Shown: one piece after another, positions 22,280-34,370 of the stretch
Layout: the number at the start of each line of letters is the position of its first letter
Numbering within the stretch: position 1 is the stretch's first letter
NCBI GenBank assembly: GCA_933207985.1
Contig: OW240917.1
Location: 244,434,977 to 244,498,976, forward strand
Reading direction: 5' to 3'
Length of the DNA: 64,000 nucleotides
Source: Pelobates cultripes
Taxonomy: Eukaryota > Chordata > Amphibia > Anura > Pelobatidae
Notes under the pieces: model-generated
The model's input: the letters and a program-made list of their open reading frames with translations, nothing else
Told to the model about the DNA's origin: nothing
Databases searched by the model: none
Program-made: the position numbers and the translations under genes

Positions 22280-23452
22280 TGTTAAGACACCCCTGGTGTC
22301 TTTAAACGAAATCGCCGTTTAGTCGACCTTCCCCTTCTGCAATACCAATAATCTCTGTTCGCATAAACTGCAGTGCACGAACCAAGCTCAGGGGAAGCGG
22401 CAATCTCCCGAACGGGATCCGTGAATGGCTCCAAAATCCCGAACGGCAATCGACGAACGGCTGCTAGCCGCCGAACAATAACATCCACCAAGCGGCTTTC
22501 GGTTCCATCCAGCAGTCTCTAAGCGTAAAGAAGAAATCCACCCAATAACGAGACAGAAGCTCCGCATTGAGGGTCAAACAGGATCTGGCTTTACTGTGGG
22601 CTACCTGCCCGTATTTATGCAGGTCTCCCACTTGGTGGACACTCCCCTAGGGGACCAAATGGAAGACTGTAATGACAGATAGACATGGGGACATTCCAGA
22701 CATACAGTCACAGCTTTTACCCACAATACACTATGGTTTCCTCCCCTCTGCCCTGGAGATAATTAAGAAGTAACTCAATTATTTCCAGGACAAAGCCAGT
22801 CGCCATTTTAAATATAAAACCAGAAAATGCATAAAAATTCATAACTTTACAAAAACCGAACATTTCCCATTCGCATCACATATCCCCAGATAGCCTGGAT
22901 CTGAGTGCATATTATTGACGAATAGCGCTCAGATCCCACACACATAGTTCAATCGCCATGGAGTCAAAGTTCTTACAGTCTTTCGGTATACGAATGACTC
23001 CATGGGAAGGCTATCTGGGTTAAGTCCTTTCGTATGCTTCAAAACTCCCGAACGGCCGGTATTTGTATGCTTTCATGGAGGCAGCCAGGCGTTCCGTTGT
23101 TTCAGCGGTGTTCGGCAGAAAAAGTGTCCGTTTTTAGTTCCATGAAAATAGAGCCGAACACCGCTGGGCTTTCGTGATTTTTAAAATGGCCGCTGCCTCG
23201 TGGTCGACATACGAACGACGACCACCCTGAATTCGGTTTAATTGAGAAGTGTCTGCGGTTAACCACAAAGTTCTAATTGGGATCAATAGGTTAACCAGCA
23301 GCACACTTCTCTCCTGGGTGGCCATCCGTTCGGTAGTTTTGTTGGGGAAAAACGGTCATTCGTATGGCTGGGCTATAGAAAACAGCCATTTACACGAACG
23401 GGCAAAAATAGACGAATCCACCTGCAATAAACAGACAGATGGTTCTGTCACA
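22280..23452 (-). mobile_element. Solo LTR (probably Ty3/gypsy-like), 1.17 kb, with 5-bp target duplication
   Basis: On the plus strand it begins TGTTAAGACACC at 22280 and ends TTCTGTCACA at 23452. It is flanked by ATTAT at 22275-22279 and 23453-23457. TG...CA ends plus a 5-bp target duplication are diagnostic of LTR retrotransposons. The minus orientation is suggested by a TATA-like gcataaata followed by an agtaaagccagatcc polyadenylation-like region (about 22620-22580). No internal region lies alongside, so it is a solo LTR left by recombination between two LTRs. The body is rich in repeated CGAACG motifs (for example near 22392, 22441, 22454, 23050 and 23396). The gypsy assignment is inference. 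Confidence 0.82.
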
Positions 23453-23457
23453 ATTAT

Positions 23458-24590
23458 AAAAATGCACACTCTAATGGCTCCTTGCACATGGCCTTGTGTG
23501 GAATAATCCAAACTCTTGGGATATAGGTGAAGACTTCTTCTCTCTATGAGTAGATAAAGTCCTTTCCGTAGATATAAAAATAAAACGTAGTGCACTGAAA
23601 TGTACTCACTTTTTTGAGAGCAAAAAGAAGGTTTTGCTCAATCCAGAACGTTTGGGTGGTATATTCCCCATAAAGGAAAATTATGTATTATCATCAGAAA
23701 AATTAGGAAGGTCCAGGAGTTTAATATAGATTAAACTTGCTTTAGCACCAAGGGACATCGGAGGAGGAGGAGCCGGGATTAGTTAAGTAAATAGGGGGAG
23801 GGATGATGTGAGGGAGAGGGGAGGCAGATGGATCTATAGTTTTAGGAATACAGCTTTGTATTCCTGGTACTATAGTATCCCTTTAACAATTATCTGCTTT
23901 GAAAGACAAGCTTTTGTTATTGATTGATTTTTATCTATTACTGATACGTGCCGCTGTGTACAGTAATTAGAGAGTCCCTGCTTTGTTTGTTTATGTCTGT
24001 AAATTGTTCATGATCAGGAGACCTGTTCGTGGTCACATGGTCTGATTTCGTTCTTGGTTAATTTCTTAAATTCTGGGTTCTCTATATGTGTGCTATATTT
24101 TACAAATGCCTTGAGGCTGAACCATCTTTATTTTGTGTTTCCATTGCTAGTTATCCCCACAATAAATTACTAGGCGATTACTTTCTGAATTAGCCCTTTA
24201 ACCGTGGGGAAATTTACGGATATGCAAATGAGCCGAGACAGATCATAAAACACGCACTGAGACGAAGAAAAAAAATCAAAAAACTAAAAGATACCAATAT
24301 TTGTAATCTCATTTGTGCCGTTACAAAATTAACCTATACAGTCTTTGCACCAACCTGTTTTAATTGTAATACCTAATATGACCAATGGGTGTATCTATGT
24401 ACCTATTTATGTATTTCTATAACACATGATATAACACACATATATGTGAATTCAGTTGTTGTGTTTAAATTGATTAACTGTAGAAATAGGTAACCATATC
24501 TCTTGGAAACCTGCACGCACACTGATTGAAAGGACTGCCAAGTAAGTAAAGTCATTGAAGTGGTCTGGGTGAAGTGCCCCTGTCCCCTTA
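23458..24590. other. Non-coding stretch with MITE fragments
   Basis: A MITE-type right end (tattcctggtactatagtat, then ccctttaac) ends at about 23886, and a left end of the same type (ttaaaggaacattatagtgt) begins at about 24588. No exon is recognised between them. Confidence 0.45.
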
Positions 24591-24619
24591 AAGGAACATT
24601 ATAGTGTCAGGAATACAAT

Positions 24620-24990
24620 TATTGTTATATATATATTTATATATAATATAAAAAAATATATATATAAATACGTTAACAAATAAAATTAAAAAAATAATTA
24701 AAAATAAATAATTAAAAAATATTTAGATGTGTGTTATTTCGTTCTAACTGTATTGTGAAATTAATATATATATATATATATCAAAATACACGTAGAACGA
24801 AATAATATATATATCTATATACATAAATATATACGTATATATCACTATATATATACCTATATATAAATAAAAATATTTGTAAAAAATTATATAGATATAT
24901 ACATATATATACACATACGTATATATATACATATATTAATTCTACATATATATTTATGTAATATTTTTACATAATTAGGTATCTTAATTA
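24620..24990. repeat. TA-rich microsatellite region
   Basis: Alternating (TA)n, (ATATAC)n and A/T runs over about 370 bp. Short reading frames on the minus strand (YIYIYVYI) are microsatellite artefacts. Confidence 0.85.
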
Positions 24991-25019
24991 ATTACAATTA
25001 GCAGGACCTGCCTGACAAC

Positions 25020-26203
25020 CCATGCCGAAAGTAAAGGGAATTTAATTTGCTGGCACTATATTTAACCCTATAACTTTCCGAGACACCATAAAACCTGTAC
25101 ATGGGGGGTACTGTTCTACTCGGGAGACTTCGCTGAACACAAATATTAGTGTTTCAAAACAGTAAAATGTATTACAACGATGATATCGCCAGTAAAGGTG
25201 ACGGTTTTTGCATTTTTCACGCACAAACAGCATTACACGGACAATATTATTGCTGTGATACTTTTTACTGTTTTGAAACACAAATATTTGTGTTCAGAGA
25301 AGTCTCCCGAGTACAACAGTACCCCTCATGTACAGGTTTTATGGTGTTTTCAAAAGTTACAGCGTCAAATATAAGGCTTGTGTTTCATTTTTTTCACATT
25401 AAAATTTGCCAGATTGGTTACGTTGCCTTTGAGACCCTATGGTAGCCCAAGAATGAAAATTACTCCTATGATGGCATACCATTTGCAATAGTAGACAACC
25501 CAAGGTATTGCAAACGGGGTATGTCCAGTCTTTTTTTAGTAGCCACTTAGTCACAAACACTGGCCAAAATTGGCGTTTTTTGCATTTTTCACACACAAAC
25601 AAATACTAATGCTAACTTTGGCCAGTGTTTGTGACCAAATGGCTACTAGAAAAGACTGGACATACCCCATTTGCAATACCTTGGGTGGTCTACTATTGCA
25701 AATGGTATGCCATTATGGGTGTAAATTTCATTCCCAGGCTAATATACAGTCTCAAAGACAACGTAACCAATCTGGCGAATTTCAATTTCAAATGTAATGT
25801 GATATATTTGACCCTGTAACTTCCCAAAACGCCATAAAACCTGTACATAGGGGGTACTGTCTTACACGTGAGACTTTACTAAATACAAATATGTGTATTT
25901 TATTGCAGTAAAAGCAAACAGTATTATGACACTGACCTTTAAAATGTCATTTAGAACTAAAAAAATTAAAAAATCATATTTTCTCCCATTTTTTTCATAT
26001 TAAATTATGTTTCATAGCTAAATATTTGATATTAAATGAAAGCCCTGTTTCCCCTGAATAAAATGATATATAATAAGGGTGGGTGCATGTACTATGAAAT
26101 AGGTGAATTACGGCTGGACAGACATGTAGCGCAAATGCCAGGTTTTGTTTACATTTTGTTTTGTTCACAACGTCTACATTTGGCTCCGTCCTTAAGGGGT
26201 TAA
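25020..26203. mobile_element. Foldback-type repeat with nested hairpins (order A-A'-B-B'-A)
   Basis: Arm A (about 25084-25165, caccataaaacctgtacatg ... cagtaaa) is followed by its reverse complement A' (25264-25347), giving a hairpin with arms of about 80 bp. Arm B (about 25403-25567) is followed by B' (25618-25785), giving arms of about 165 bp around a 50-bp loop. A third, direct copy of A starts at about 25815 (gccataaaacctgtacatag). The right end is ccttaaggggtta near 26203. No protein domain is recognised. The superfamily is unknown to me. Confidence 0.7.
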
Positions 26204-26389
26204 TTTCTACCACAAGTGACCTCACTTGTCTCTAGTTCCGAATACTCACCTTCTTATCATTGATTACTTCAGGCTACACCCAGCTAACCTCATGGCCTTT
26301 ACATTGAAGTTGGTGATTTACCTGAAACACTTCATAACCTGGCTCCTGCGAACCTGCTCCAGACTTACCTTCAAACCTGCTCCATACCA

Positions 26390-27530
26390 ACCTGCTCCAC
26401 CCTTACCTATACTTCAAACCAGCCTGCCTTTGTAACCACCCTTCCTCTGTAACCAGCCTGCCTCTGTAACCAGCCTGCCTCTGTAACCACCCTTCCTCTG
26501 TAACCAGCCTGCCACTGTAACCAGCCTGCCTCTGTAACCACCCTTCCACTGTAACAAGCCTTCCTCTGTAACCAACCTTCCTCTGTAACCAGCCTGCCCC
26601 TGTTACCAGCCTGCCTCTGTAACCAGCCTGCCTCTGTTACCAGCCTCCCTCTGTAACCAGCCTGCCTCTGTAACCAACCTTCCTCTGTAACCAGCCTGCC
26701 TCTGTAACCAGCCTGCCACTGTAACCACCTGCCTCTGTAACCAGCCTTCCTCTGTAACCAGCCTGCCTCTGTGACCAGCCTGCCGCGACCAGCCTGCCAC
26801 TGTAACCACCTACACCTCTAGCAACCAGCCTGCCAGTGTAACCAGCCTGCCTCTGTGACCAGCCTGCCTCTGTGACCAGCCTGCCACTGTGACCAGCCTG
26901 CCACTGTAACCACCTACCTCTGTAACCAGCCTGCCTCTGTAACCAGCCTTCCTCTGTAACCAGCCTGCCTCTGTAACCACCCTGCCTCTGTAACCACCCT
27001 TCCTCTGTAACAAGCCTTCCTCTGTAACCAACCTTCCTCTGTAACCAGCCTGCCCCTGTTACCAGCCTGCCTCTGTAACCAGCCTGCCTCTGTAACCAGC
27101 CTGCCACTGTAACCACCTGCCTCACCAACCACCTGCCTCTGTAACCAGCCTTCCTCTGTAACCAGCCTGCCCCTGTTACCAGCCTTCCTCTGTAACCAGC
27201 CTGCCTCTGTAACCACCTGCCACTGTAACCAGCCTGCCATTGTTACCAGCCTTCCTCTGTAACCAGCCTGCCACTGTAACCAGCCTGCCTCTGTAACCAG
27301 CCTGCCATTGTAACCAGCCTTCCTCCGTAACCAGCCTTCCTCTGTAACCAGCCTTCCTCTGTAACCAGCCTGCCCCTGTTACCAGCCTTCCTCTGTTACC
27401 AGCCTTCCTCTGTAACCACCTGCCTCTGTAACCAGCCTGCCTTTGTTACCAGCCTGCCACTGTAACCAGCCTGCCATTGTAACCAGCCTGCCTCTGTTAC
27501 CAACCTGCCTTTGATACCACCCTGCCTTTG
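26390..27530. repeat. 17-bp minisatellite (taaccagcctgcctctg), about 65 copies
   Basis: Tandem array of taaccagcctgcctctg with recurrent variants (ttcctctg, ccactg, cccctgt). Because 17 is not a multiple of 3, the minus strand is open in all three frames with a 17-residue protein period (VTEAGWLQRQAGYRGRL). Those frames are artefacts of low stop-codon content. Larger blocks are also duplicated: the order of variants at about 26540-26620 recurs near 27000-27070. Confidence 0.93.
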
Positions 27531-28030
27531 TTGCAACCCTACCTGGAAATTACAGACATTCTTTATTATTTGCAAGTAACCTGTTCTGTGGAAAGTATCC
27601 TGTTTTGTGGTATATTGCCTAAATTCTGTTTTCCCTCAAGTTTCATAATATGTCTAAAATCACTAATAAAGTACCTGAAGTCAACCCTGGCATAAGTCTC
27701 CTATCTGACTTGCACAAAATCATGACAGCCACACACACATTAGGCCTTCCCCAACGTGATTAAGAAATGACCAGGCCAAAACATTTTTTCCCAGTCTGTC
27801 CCTGCCATGTAGTGTTCCTTTAAACTTCACTGTAATGCTGACTTTACCTACCTTGCAAGACCCATCGAGCAGACCCCATTGCATATGCCATTTCCTGGAA
27901 AAAACAGGTAACAGATCTCCAACACAATTAATCACCCTTAGCACAAAACTCTCTTTCCACGTGCTGGGCAAAGAATGTAGCCCCATGTAGCTAAAGCGCA
28001 GCTAAATTGAAAAAAGGCCTTGACAGGGGT
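27531..28030. other. Possible LTR 3' portion and flanking sequence
   Basis: The stretch about 27650-27726 contains actaataaagtacctgaagt (AATAAA near 27664) and ends aaaatcatgaca, which resembles the polyadenylation and CA end of an LTR. A matching TG start and target duplication could not be demonstrated. A MITE-like end (gtagtgttcctttaaac) lies near 27812. No gene. Confidence 0.35.
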
Positions 28031-28700
28031 TAGGAGGCGGGTATAGGAGGAAGCAAGGAGGGAATGGAGTTATGGGTAAGTAGGCTTGGCTATTTAAATA
28101 GGCAGCGATTTTAAATCTTTCACTTTTAATTACTACCTTGCCACGTTTGTCCCGCCCACCCTCCCTGAATTTGGTAACGGATTTGGGTTATCCCGTTTTT
28201 TCACAGCGGCGGGATAGGGAGCTGAAGGAGAAGAAATAGGCTCCCTACGATGAACGTCATGGAGACGTAAAACTGTGGTCATTGGTGGTTGGTAGGTTCC
28301 GAGTCCTGTCGGTGGCTCAGAATCTGGTGGGGCAGGGGTATCCGGGTATACTCCTGCCATGGTTAATTTATGTTTGGCACTTTAAGTTGGTATGTTGGAA
28401 TATGTTGATATGTATGTTTTATATATATATATATATATATGTATATGTGTTATTTATATGGGGGCCATTGCCTTTTATATTAACAGAAGGATTCGGATGC
28501 GAGGGCGGAGTATGGGGGCAATGACCCATGTTTATTGTTAAATTATTATTGTTATGGTTATTAATATGGAAATTAATAAATTATTATTATTCAAGATTGT
28601 TTTAAATAAAGCTGTGGACAAATTTTCCCATATACCTTTGTGTCAGTGAGTTATTGGGTTAGGTATGTGGGAGGGTTGTCCTGGAGTCCGACTGCCCATA
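28031..28700 (+). mobile_element. Short non-autonomous element resembling Ngaro/DIRS ends
   Basis: The left side has ggaggcgggtataggaggaa, a TATA-like tatttaaatagg near 28090 and a pyrimidine-rich leader. The right side has taaataaagctgtgg at about 28603-28617 (AATAAA at 28605-28610). The same order of features bounds the Ngaro-type element at 45861-51722, which has TATAAAAG near its start and the identical aaataaagctgtgg near its end. No gag, RT or recombinase is present. I infer a deletion derivative of a related family. Confidence 0.5.
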
Positions 28701-30448
28701 TGGCGACTATACACCGGTCATGTGTTCGTAAGCACCAACACAAACTCATCATTCTTCCAGAAGAGGAGAGAAGTTTTGAAACAAAAATATTACAATAGCC
28801 TTTGCAATCGTTTTTTCATTCATTTCTGTAAATACATGAGCTCCACGGTGAAACGTGTAATCTATAGTATTATACAATTCAAAACTTTACATTTCTAAAG
28901 AATATACAAAACATTGTATTACTCGTAAATTTGGAATAAAAAAGTGGATACAATTATTCTAGACTTTTGCTGTATCTTCTTTCTGTGTGGCCCCTATGAG
29001 CACAATTGGTCTATGTTTATTGAATTACTGTAATGCGTCACCTGCATATCTCGAGTTCAAACTTGAAGTGTCCATCGTTGGTGTGGAAACTCGAAAATCA
29101 TGTTTGCACAACTATCCCAGAGTTCCAAGAATAGATGTTCAAATGAGCCATGGTGTTTCAGACTTCATACTGCAGTTCTATAGATACACTTAGCAATGGA
29201 CACTTATTTAAACACAGCTTTTTTTAATCCAAAAGGTTCAGTGACCAGAAACCAGCCACAGGCTGCAGTTTCGACCTTGTGGGTCTCATCAGCACAATGC
29301 CAGATCTGGTCTGGACGTTGAAGTCTCTCTGAAAAGCATTTAGACTTGGTTGGCATTTACACACATCCTTTTTGGCAACTTCACTCTGACATTAGGCAAT
29401 CATGCACTCCTGCTAACCATGCTGAATTGATGTTGGTTAGCCAGTCACATAAATGTGGTGAAGGTATACATCACCACAAACATCTATATGCCTGGCAACT
29501 TTGTTTTAAACCTTCCTTCCTAGGTATCTAGACTCACCTTTGTGTGGCGGAAAATAACAGAGGTATTTGGACCAAATTGGCATGGTGGTGGAACTCAGGT
29601 TGATCTAAGTCCAAGTTTGTCAATATTAGGACGTAGCAATTGGACAATTTATCCCAGATCACTGACATAAAAGGCTCATGATTCCCATCAACCTTTTTCT
29701 GTCAGTTACATTTAGCGGTAGTTGTATTGGAACATCTGTTGGTCATGTTTTGCCGGAATGAGGCAGGACTTATTCATGGCCTTTGCTAGCCTGAAAATGT
29801 GTAGGTTTGTGCAAGGAATGGTAGCCTCTAATCTCATTGATTGACTGGCCCACTAGTGGATTGCAGCAGGATCTGGGGCCAACCAGACCGGTTAGAAGGT
29901 TTACTTATCCATGTAACCTTGCAAAAATCTGTTTAGTAACCTTTTTCAGACTATGCCACAATCCCTTGTGTTTCTTATTGCAGACCACCTTGATATGATT
30001 AGGCCAAATAAGTAAAACCGTATGAAGCAAGATCTACATCCAGCATTTAGCTATGTTTTTGAAGTAGAATATATCAGATCAGCTTTGTATGACGGCGTTT
30101 TGAGGACTTATCAAACTAAATCTTGTACAAACCTTTGGAGAGCGATTCCAAATACCTATATCTGTTTAATTTTACCCAGCAAAACTATTTCTTTATTTTT
30201 TTTACTTTATTTTTTCTGCCTTTCATAGTCTTTGAAATGGAAGATTGTTATCGAAATCAAAACAAAACGTTTCTTTTTTAAAACTGAAAGCCACAGTGCC
30301 CTTTGAAATACTAGAGAATTTGCCAACACCACTAAATCCCATTCACCGGGAGTGTATAGCAATTAAATAGATGCTAAGTGATTTGTTGCACTGTGTGGGA
30401 GGCAACATCTACGGTGGAATTTTGGGATAGAATAAAAAATTATTTTAA
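28701..30448. other. Non-coding stretch with a possible dispersed repeat
   Basis: At about 29218-29300 a tttcgaccttgtgggtctca motif followed by tcagcac resembles amphibian dispersed repeats ending in a CTCATCAG motif. No exon is recognised in the rest. Confidence 0.4.
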
Positions 30449-31007
30449 AGGGACACTTTAGCCACCAACACAACTTTAGCTTAATTAAGCAGTTTTGGTC
30501 TATAGATCATGCCTATGAAGTTTGGCTACTCAATCCGCTGCCATTTAGGAGTTAAATCACTTTTGTTTCTGTACATGTAGCCCTGGCTACACCTCCCCCG
30601 GCTGTGACTCACACAGCATGCATGAAAAAATGGTTTCACTTTCAGTCACATGTAACTTACTTTAAAAGTTTTTATGTCCTGCGCTCTAATTTTAATACTT
30701 TAATCACACACAGGAGGATCCTGCAGGGTCCCGCAGTGCAAACTATTAACAGTGCAAGAGATAAGACATTCTAAATTACACAGGATTTGCAATAAAGGAA
30801 GTAGAAACATTAGATGACTCTTTACAGGAAGTGTTTAGGAAGGCTGTGCAAGTCACATGCGGGGAGGTGTGACTAGGGTTCATAAACAAAGGGATTAAAC
30901 TCCTAAATGGCAGAGGATTGAGCAGTGAGACTGCAGGGGCATGATCTATACACAAAAACTGTTGCATTGAGCTAAAGTTGTTTTGGTGACAATAGTGTCC
31001 TTTTAAA
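30449..31007. mobile_element. Long-inverted-repeat MITE, copy 2
   Basis: Begins after TTTT as aaagggacactttagccacc and ends gtgacaatagtgtcctttta. The internal order matches copy 1 at 9698-10253: ccatttaggagttaaatca on the left arm, gattaaactcctaaatggc on the right arm, and cctgcagggtcc in the centre. The element is flanked by TTAA on the left and TTAAA on the right. Confidence 0.82.
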
Positions 31008-33682
31008 TATCCAAGGATTATGCCATAGCTTGAATCTTACATAAGACAAGGTAGTCAGTACTTTATCTAACATATATGTTTTTAATACATTGGCTTTTTT
31101 TTTTTTTTAAACAAACTCAAGAATCTATCTTTTTTAAATGTTCTAAAGTGATAATCCTGCTTTAATATATATTGCTAGATTTGGAGATTTGTTTAATTAA
31201 GACCCGCAATTCGTCCAAATTTGAGACAATCAGAAATTGTTTGGATTCCAGAACTCCGAGGCCGAAACGTAGCCAAATCACAAGCCAAACAAAATCTACA
31301 AGCATGTTCATTTGATTCGTGATTCAGAATACCAACCCTGGAACCGAAAAAGAGACGATTGTTGGTTGGGGAACAGTCACTAAATGTTGATTGTATTCAC
31401 AGATCAAGTAAGATGGAACTAATAGAGAGGAAAATGAAAAGCAGTAAAAAAATATCTATTTTTATATATTGTATATTTAATAAATATAAAATTGATCAAT
31501 ATATGAATAAAGAGCAAAAAATGGGTTGCAAGAGTATTCTGAGAACGGACAGCAGCTAAAATAGCCTGCCCTTCGGTGGGTCCCCGCTCAGAACTCAAGC
31601 TGGTTTTAGCTCATCTTGTGCCATTACAGAGAGAACATATCTGAAGCATATCAGATTGGTCTCACCCATACGGGCAGTCCAGATCCGAAATGCCAGCAAG
31701 GTCTCTCTGCACGAGAGATACAGCAACCCCAGACGATCGTTTCAGCCTTGTTAGGCATCATCAGTGAGGCGTAGCTGATATCTCTCTAGGCACCAATATA
31801 TGAATAAAGATCTATTTTTGTTACTGCTTATCATGTGTCCATAGTTTACTTGTCTCAATAGATATGTGAACCAATTGGTGGGAAAAGGCACCTATCAGCG
31901 TACTGTAAATATATGCATAATATTTCTGATATGTATATATTTAGCACCCTATTGGTTTGTCTTATTTATTTTCCTCAAATCTTTTTTTTTCGTTAAAGAA
32001 ATTCGGTCAAGCTGAACGTACTGCCATGTGTGTGCAATTCTTCTGTCTCAATTTTTTTGTTTCTGCTGTGAATAAATTTGTTTATTGCATTTATATAAAG
32101 TATAACAAAGAACATGAAGTATTACAGAGACTGGTCAACTTTAATGTGGTTAAATTTGGCATACTAAAGTTTTTTAACCCAAATTACTATATTGATAATC
32201 GTATACCACGTTCTATGAATGATGACTCTTGGATTCGATCGTGTTGAGATGAATGCAAACGTGCCTGTTAGATTTACCCCCAACCACATCTACCAATTCT
32301 GGTTGTTAAACCCACGCTTATGGTCCACTTTTAATTCCACAAATATTTCTGCAAATAATATTAATAAGATATGATTAAATAGCTAACCTCGTCTTGTCCT
32401 TCACAATTCTGACTACTACACAATACCAACTCACATCTCTTGTTGGTCAAAAATCTCGGTGCCAAAACACACAGATTAATAAACTACACATAAATACACA
32501 TTGCACAAATCACAGGCAATTGAAACTAGTTCATGCTGAAAATTGTTATTGGATGAGTAGGGGAGATAAAACATGTTTGTTAAACTATGGACATTTTATA
32601 AATATTTCAGATGTTTCCTTGGCTGAGATCCCACTGCTGACTAGCATTTTGGATAAATCCAAACCTTTATCCCTTCCTGTAAAATACTTAACTCTTTGAT
32701 GTGTGTTCCTTGGCCCTCTGGAATTCAGAGGGTAGCTTTTTATCTAAATGTATTTAGTCTGTGGTTAGTTTTGCATATAAACCTCTTTTGCCTGTGTTTT
32801 AGGATGAGTGGAGGGATAGAACTGTTCAATTCAGTTACAGAAGTCCAGTTGCTGTATATAATTTCTGGAACCACTTTCTCCTAGGTGATGAGTCCCATGT
32901 TATGACCAAAGTAAAAACATGGTCCAGTTCATGGCAAAAGTATGTGTCTTTGGGTGAAACCGGGAAACACAAAAAAAAAAGGATTAAGCAGGTAAAGGCA
33001 CAAGTTAGGTTCATCTAGTGTTCAAAAGGTGAAAGCACAATTGTTTTCGTACACAGGGAGCAAAGATATTCCCTTGTGATATAAACATGCTTACTGAGTA
33101 TATTGAGAGATCGGAATGTGTAGTCTGCTTCACGGAACGATCATGTGGGCAGGACACTTGAGCCTTCTCCGCACGGTCTGCTGTGAGATGTGTGGACTTG
33201 CATGCATGACAGGCCCTCATCAGTCGCCCCCCACTTTCTTGGTATGGGTGCAGATGGGTCTGCCTCTGCCTTTTCGCAAATCGACTCCTCTCCCCCCCAA
33301 TGTCAATACCCCTTTTGGCCTATCAACGGTCCCGTCCTGCTTCTGTACATCTCATCGTTGGGAGATAAACAATGTAGTGCCTCAACTTTAATGCCTTATG
33401 CTTTGGCCAAATTATATCTGTGTTTAATACGGAATATTAAAAAGGCATCTTCGTCAGTCTCTTCATTATACTCAAAATTTAAAAGGTAAAACTGCACAGT
33501 AAGTGACTGCATTGTGATGGCAGACCCTAGGAAGCGTTATAGTACAGCATTTGTGTGCATTCGGCTGCCGGGATGTACATTTTGCTGTGCCAGCATATTC
33601 TGACCATTTAATGACATAGAAATGCTTCTATGCATAACTTTCTTTCCATGACCAGGCTGTATTATTCAGACTAAACTGACTC
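31008..33682. other. Non-coding stretch with a SINE-like repeat
   Basis: About 31560-31790 carries ctgcccttcggtgggtcccc ... gtttcagccttgttaggcat followed by catcagtgaggc, resembling an amphibian dispersed repeat. The rest shows no exon, RNA gene or element I can name. Confidence 0.4.
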
Positions 33683-34370
33683 ATTGTTTGAAAATGGGAG
33701 CAGAGATTACTGCAGAAATGTATTCTCTAAATACAGAAAAACAAAATAACCCAGCAACACTAACGCCAAGAATGTTCCATTACGCTACAAAGCAATGGCT
33801 CTTTGTTGTAAAGAGATATTTTTGTTGGTTTTTTTTTGTTGCTATTAAAGTTTATTGAAATAAAAAAAATCAGGAAAATATCAATGGGTGTTATTTACTA
33901 AACCCCAGACTCTACTGAATTGAAACATAAATTGTAAACTTTAAATATGCGCTGTTGTGAGAAGTTGGCTATTTTAGTCTAAATTCTCGATTACGTTTTT
34001 AGTATACATCAAATCTGTGCCTACTGATTAAACCGTAACATTTATATGCTGAGAGTCTGTAAAGAGATTATAGGAATAAATCATGTCTAAGCTCGAATGT
34101 TGTTGTGTGCAAATGTCTGTTTTTACTTCTTATGTTTGTTAACGGTGGGGTCATGGCGAGTAAGGGGCAAAAAAAGGTCCATTTCACTGACTGGTTTCTG
34201 ACTGGTTGCTCCAGGTTAAAACCTTCCCAAGACTGAACCAAGGGTCCCTGACACGTTTTTAGTAGACCCTATGGACGTACTTAAATGGTTATTCTCTCTC
34301 CACATGTCAAGTGAATTAAAATAAGAGAGAGACAGGGATAGTTTCCTAACAATCGAGCAGAGTAAATTCT
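33683..34370. repeat. 688-bp duplicated segment, copy 1 (probable source)
   Basis: Runs from attgtttgaaaatgggagca to gagcagagtaaattct and is repeated in the same orientation at 39219-39906 with roughly fifteen to twenty mismatches by eye. It lies in sequence without recognised transposon ends. It has no terminal repeats, poly-A tail or flanking duplication of its own. Confidence 0.9.

Noticed and set aside
26603..27240. Minus-strand frames of 68-163 codons
   Set aside because: Periodic translation of the 17-bp minisatellite. There is no start context, no domain and no unique sequence.
26200..27726. Full LTR ending at catgaca (27726) with the minisatellite inside
   Set aside because: An AATAAA and a CA end are present, but no defined TG start or target duplication could be shown, because gccac words are abundant in the minisatellite.
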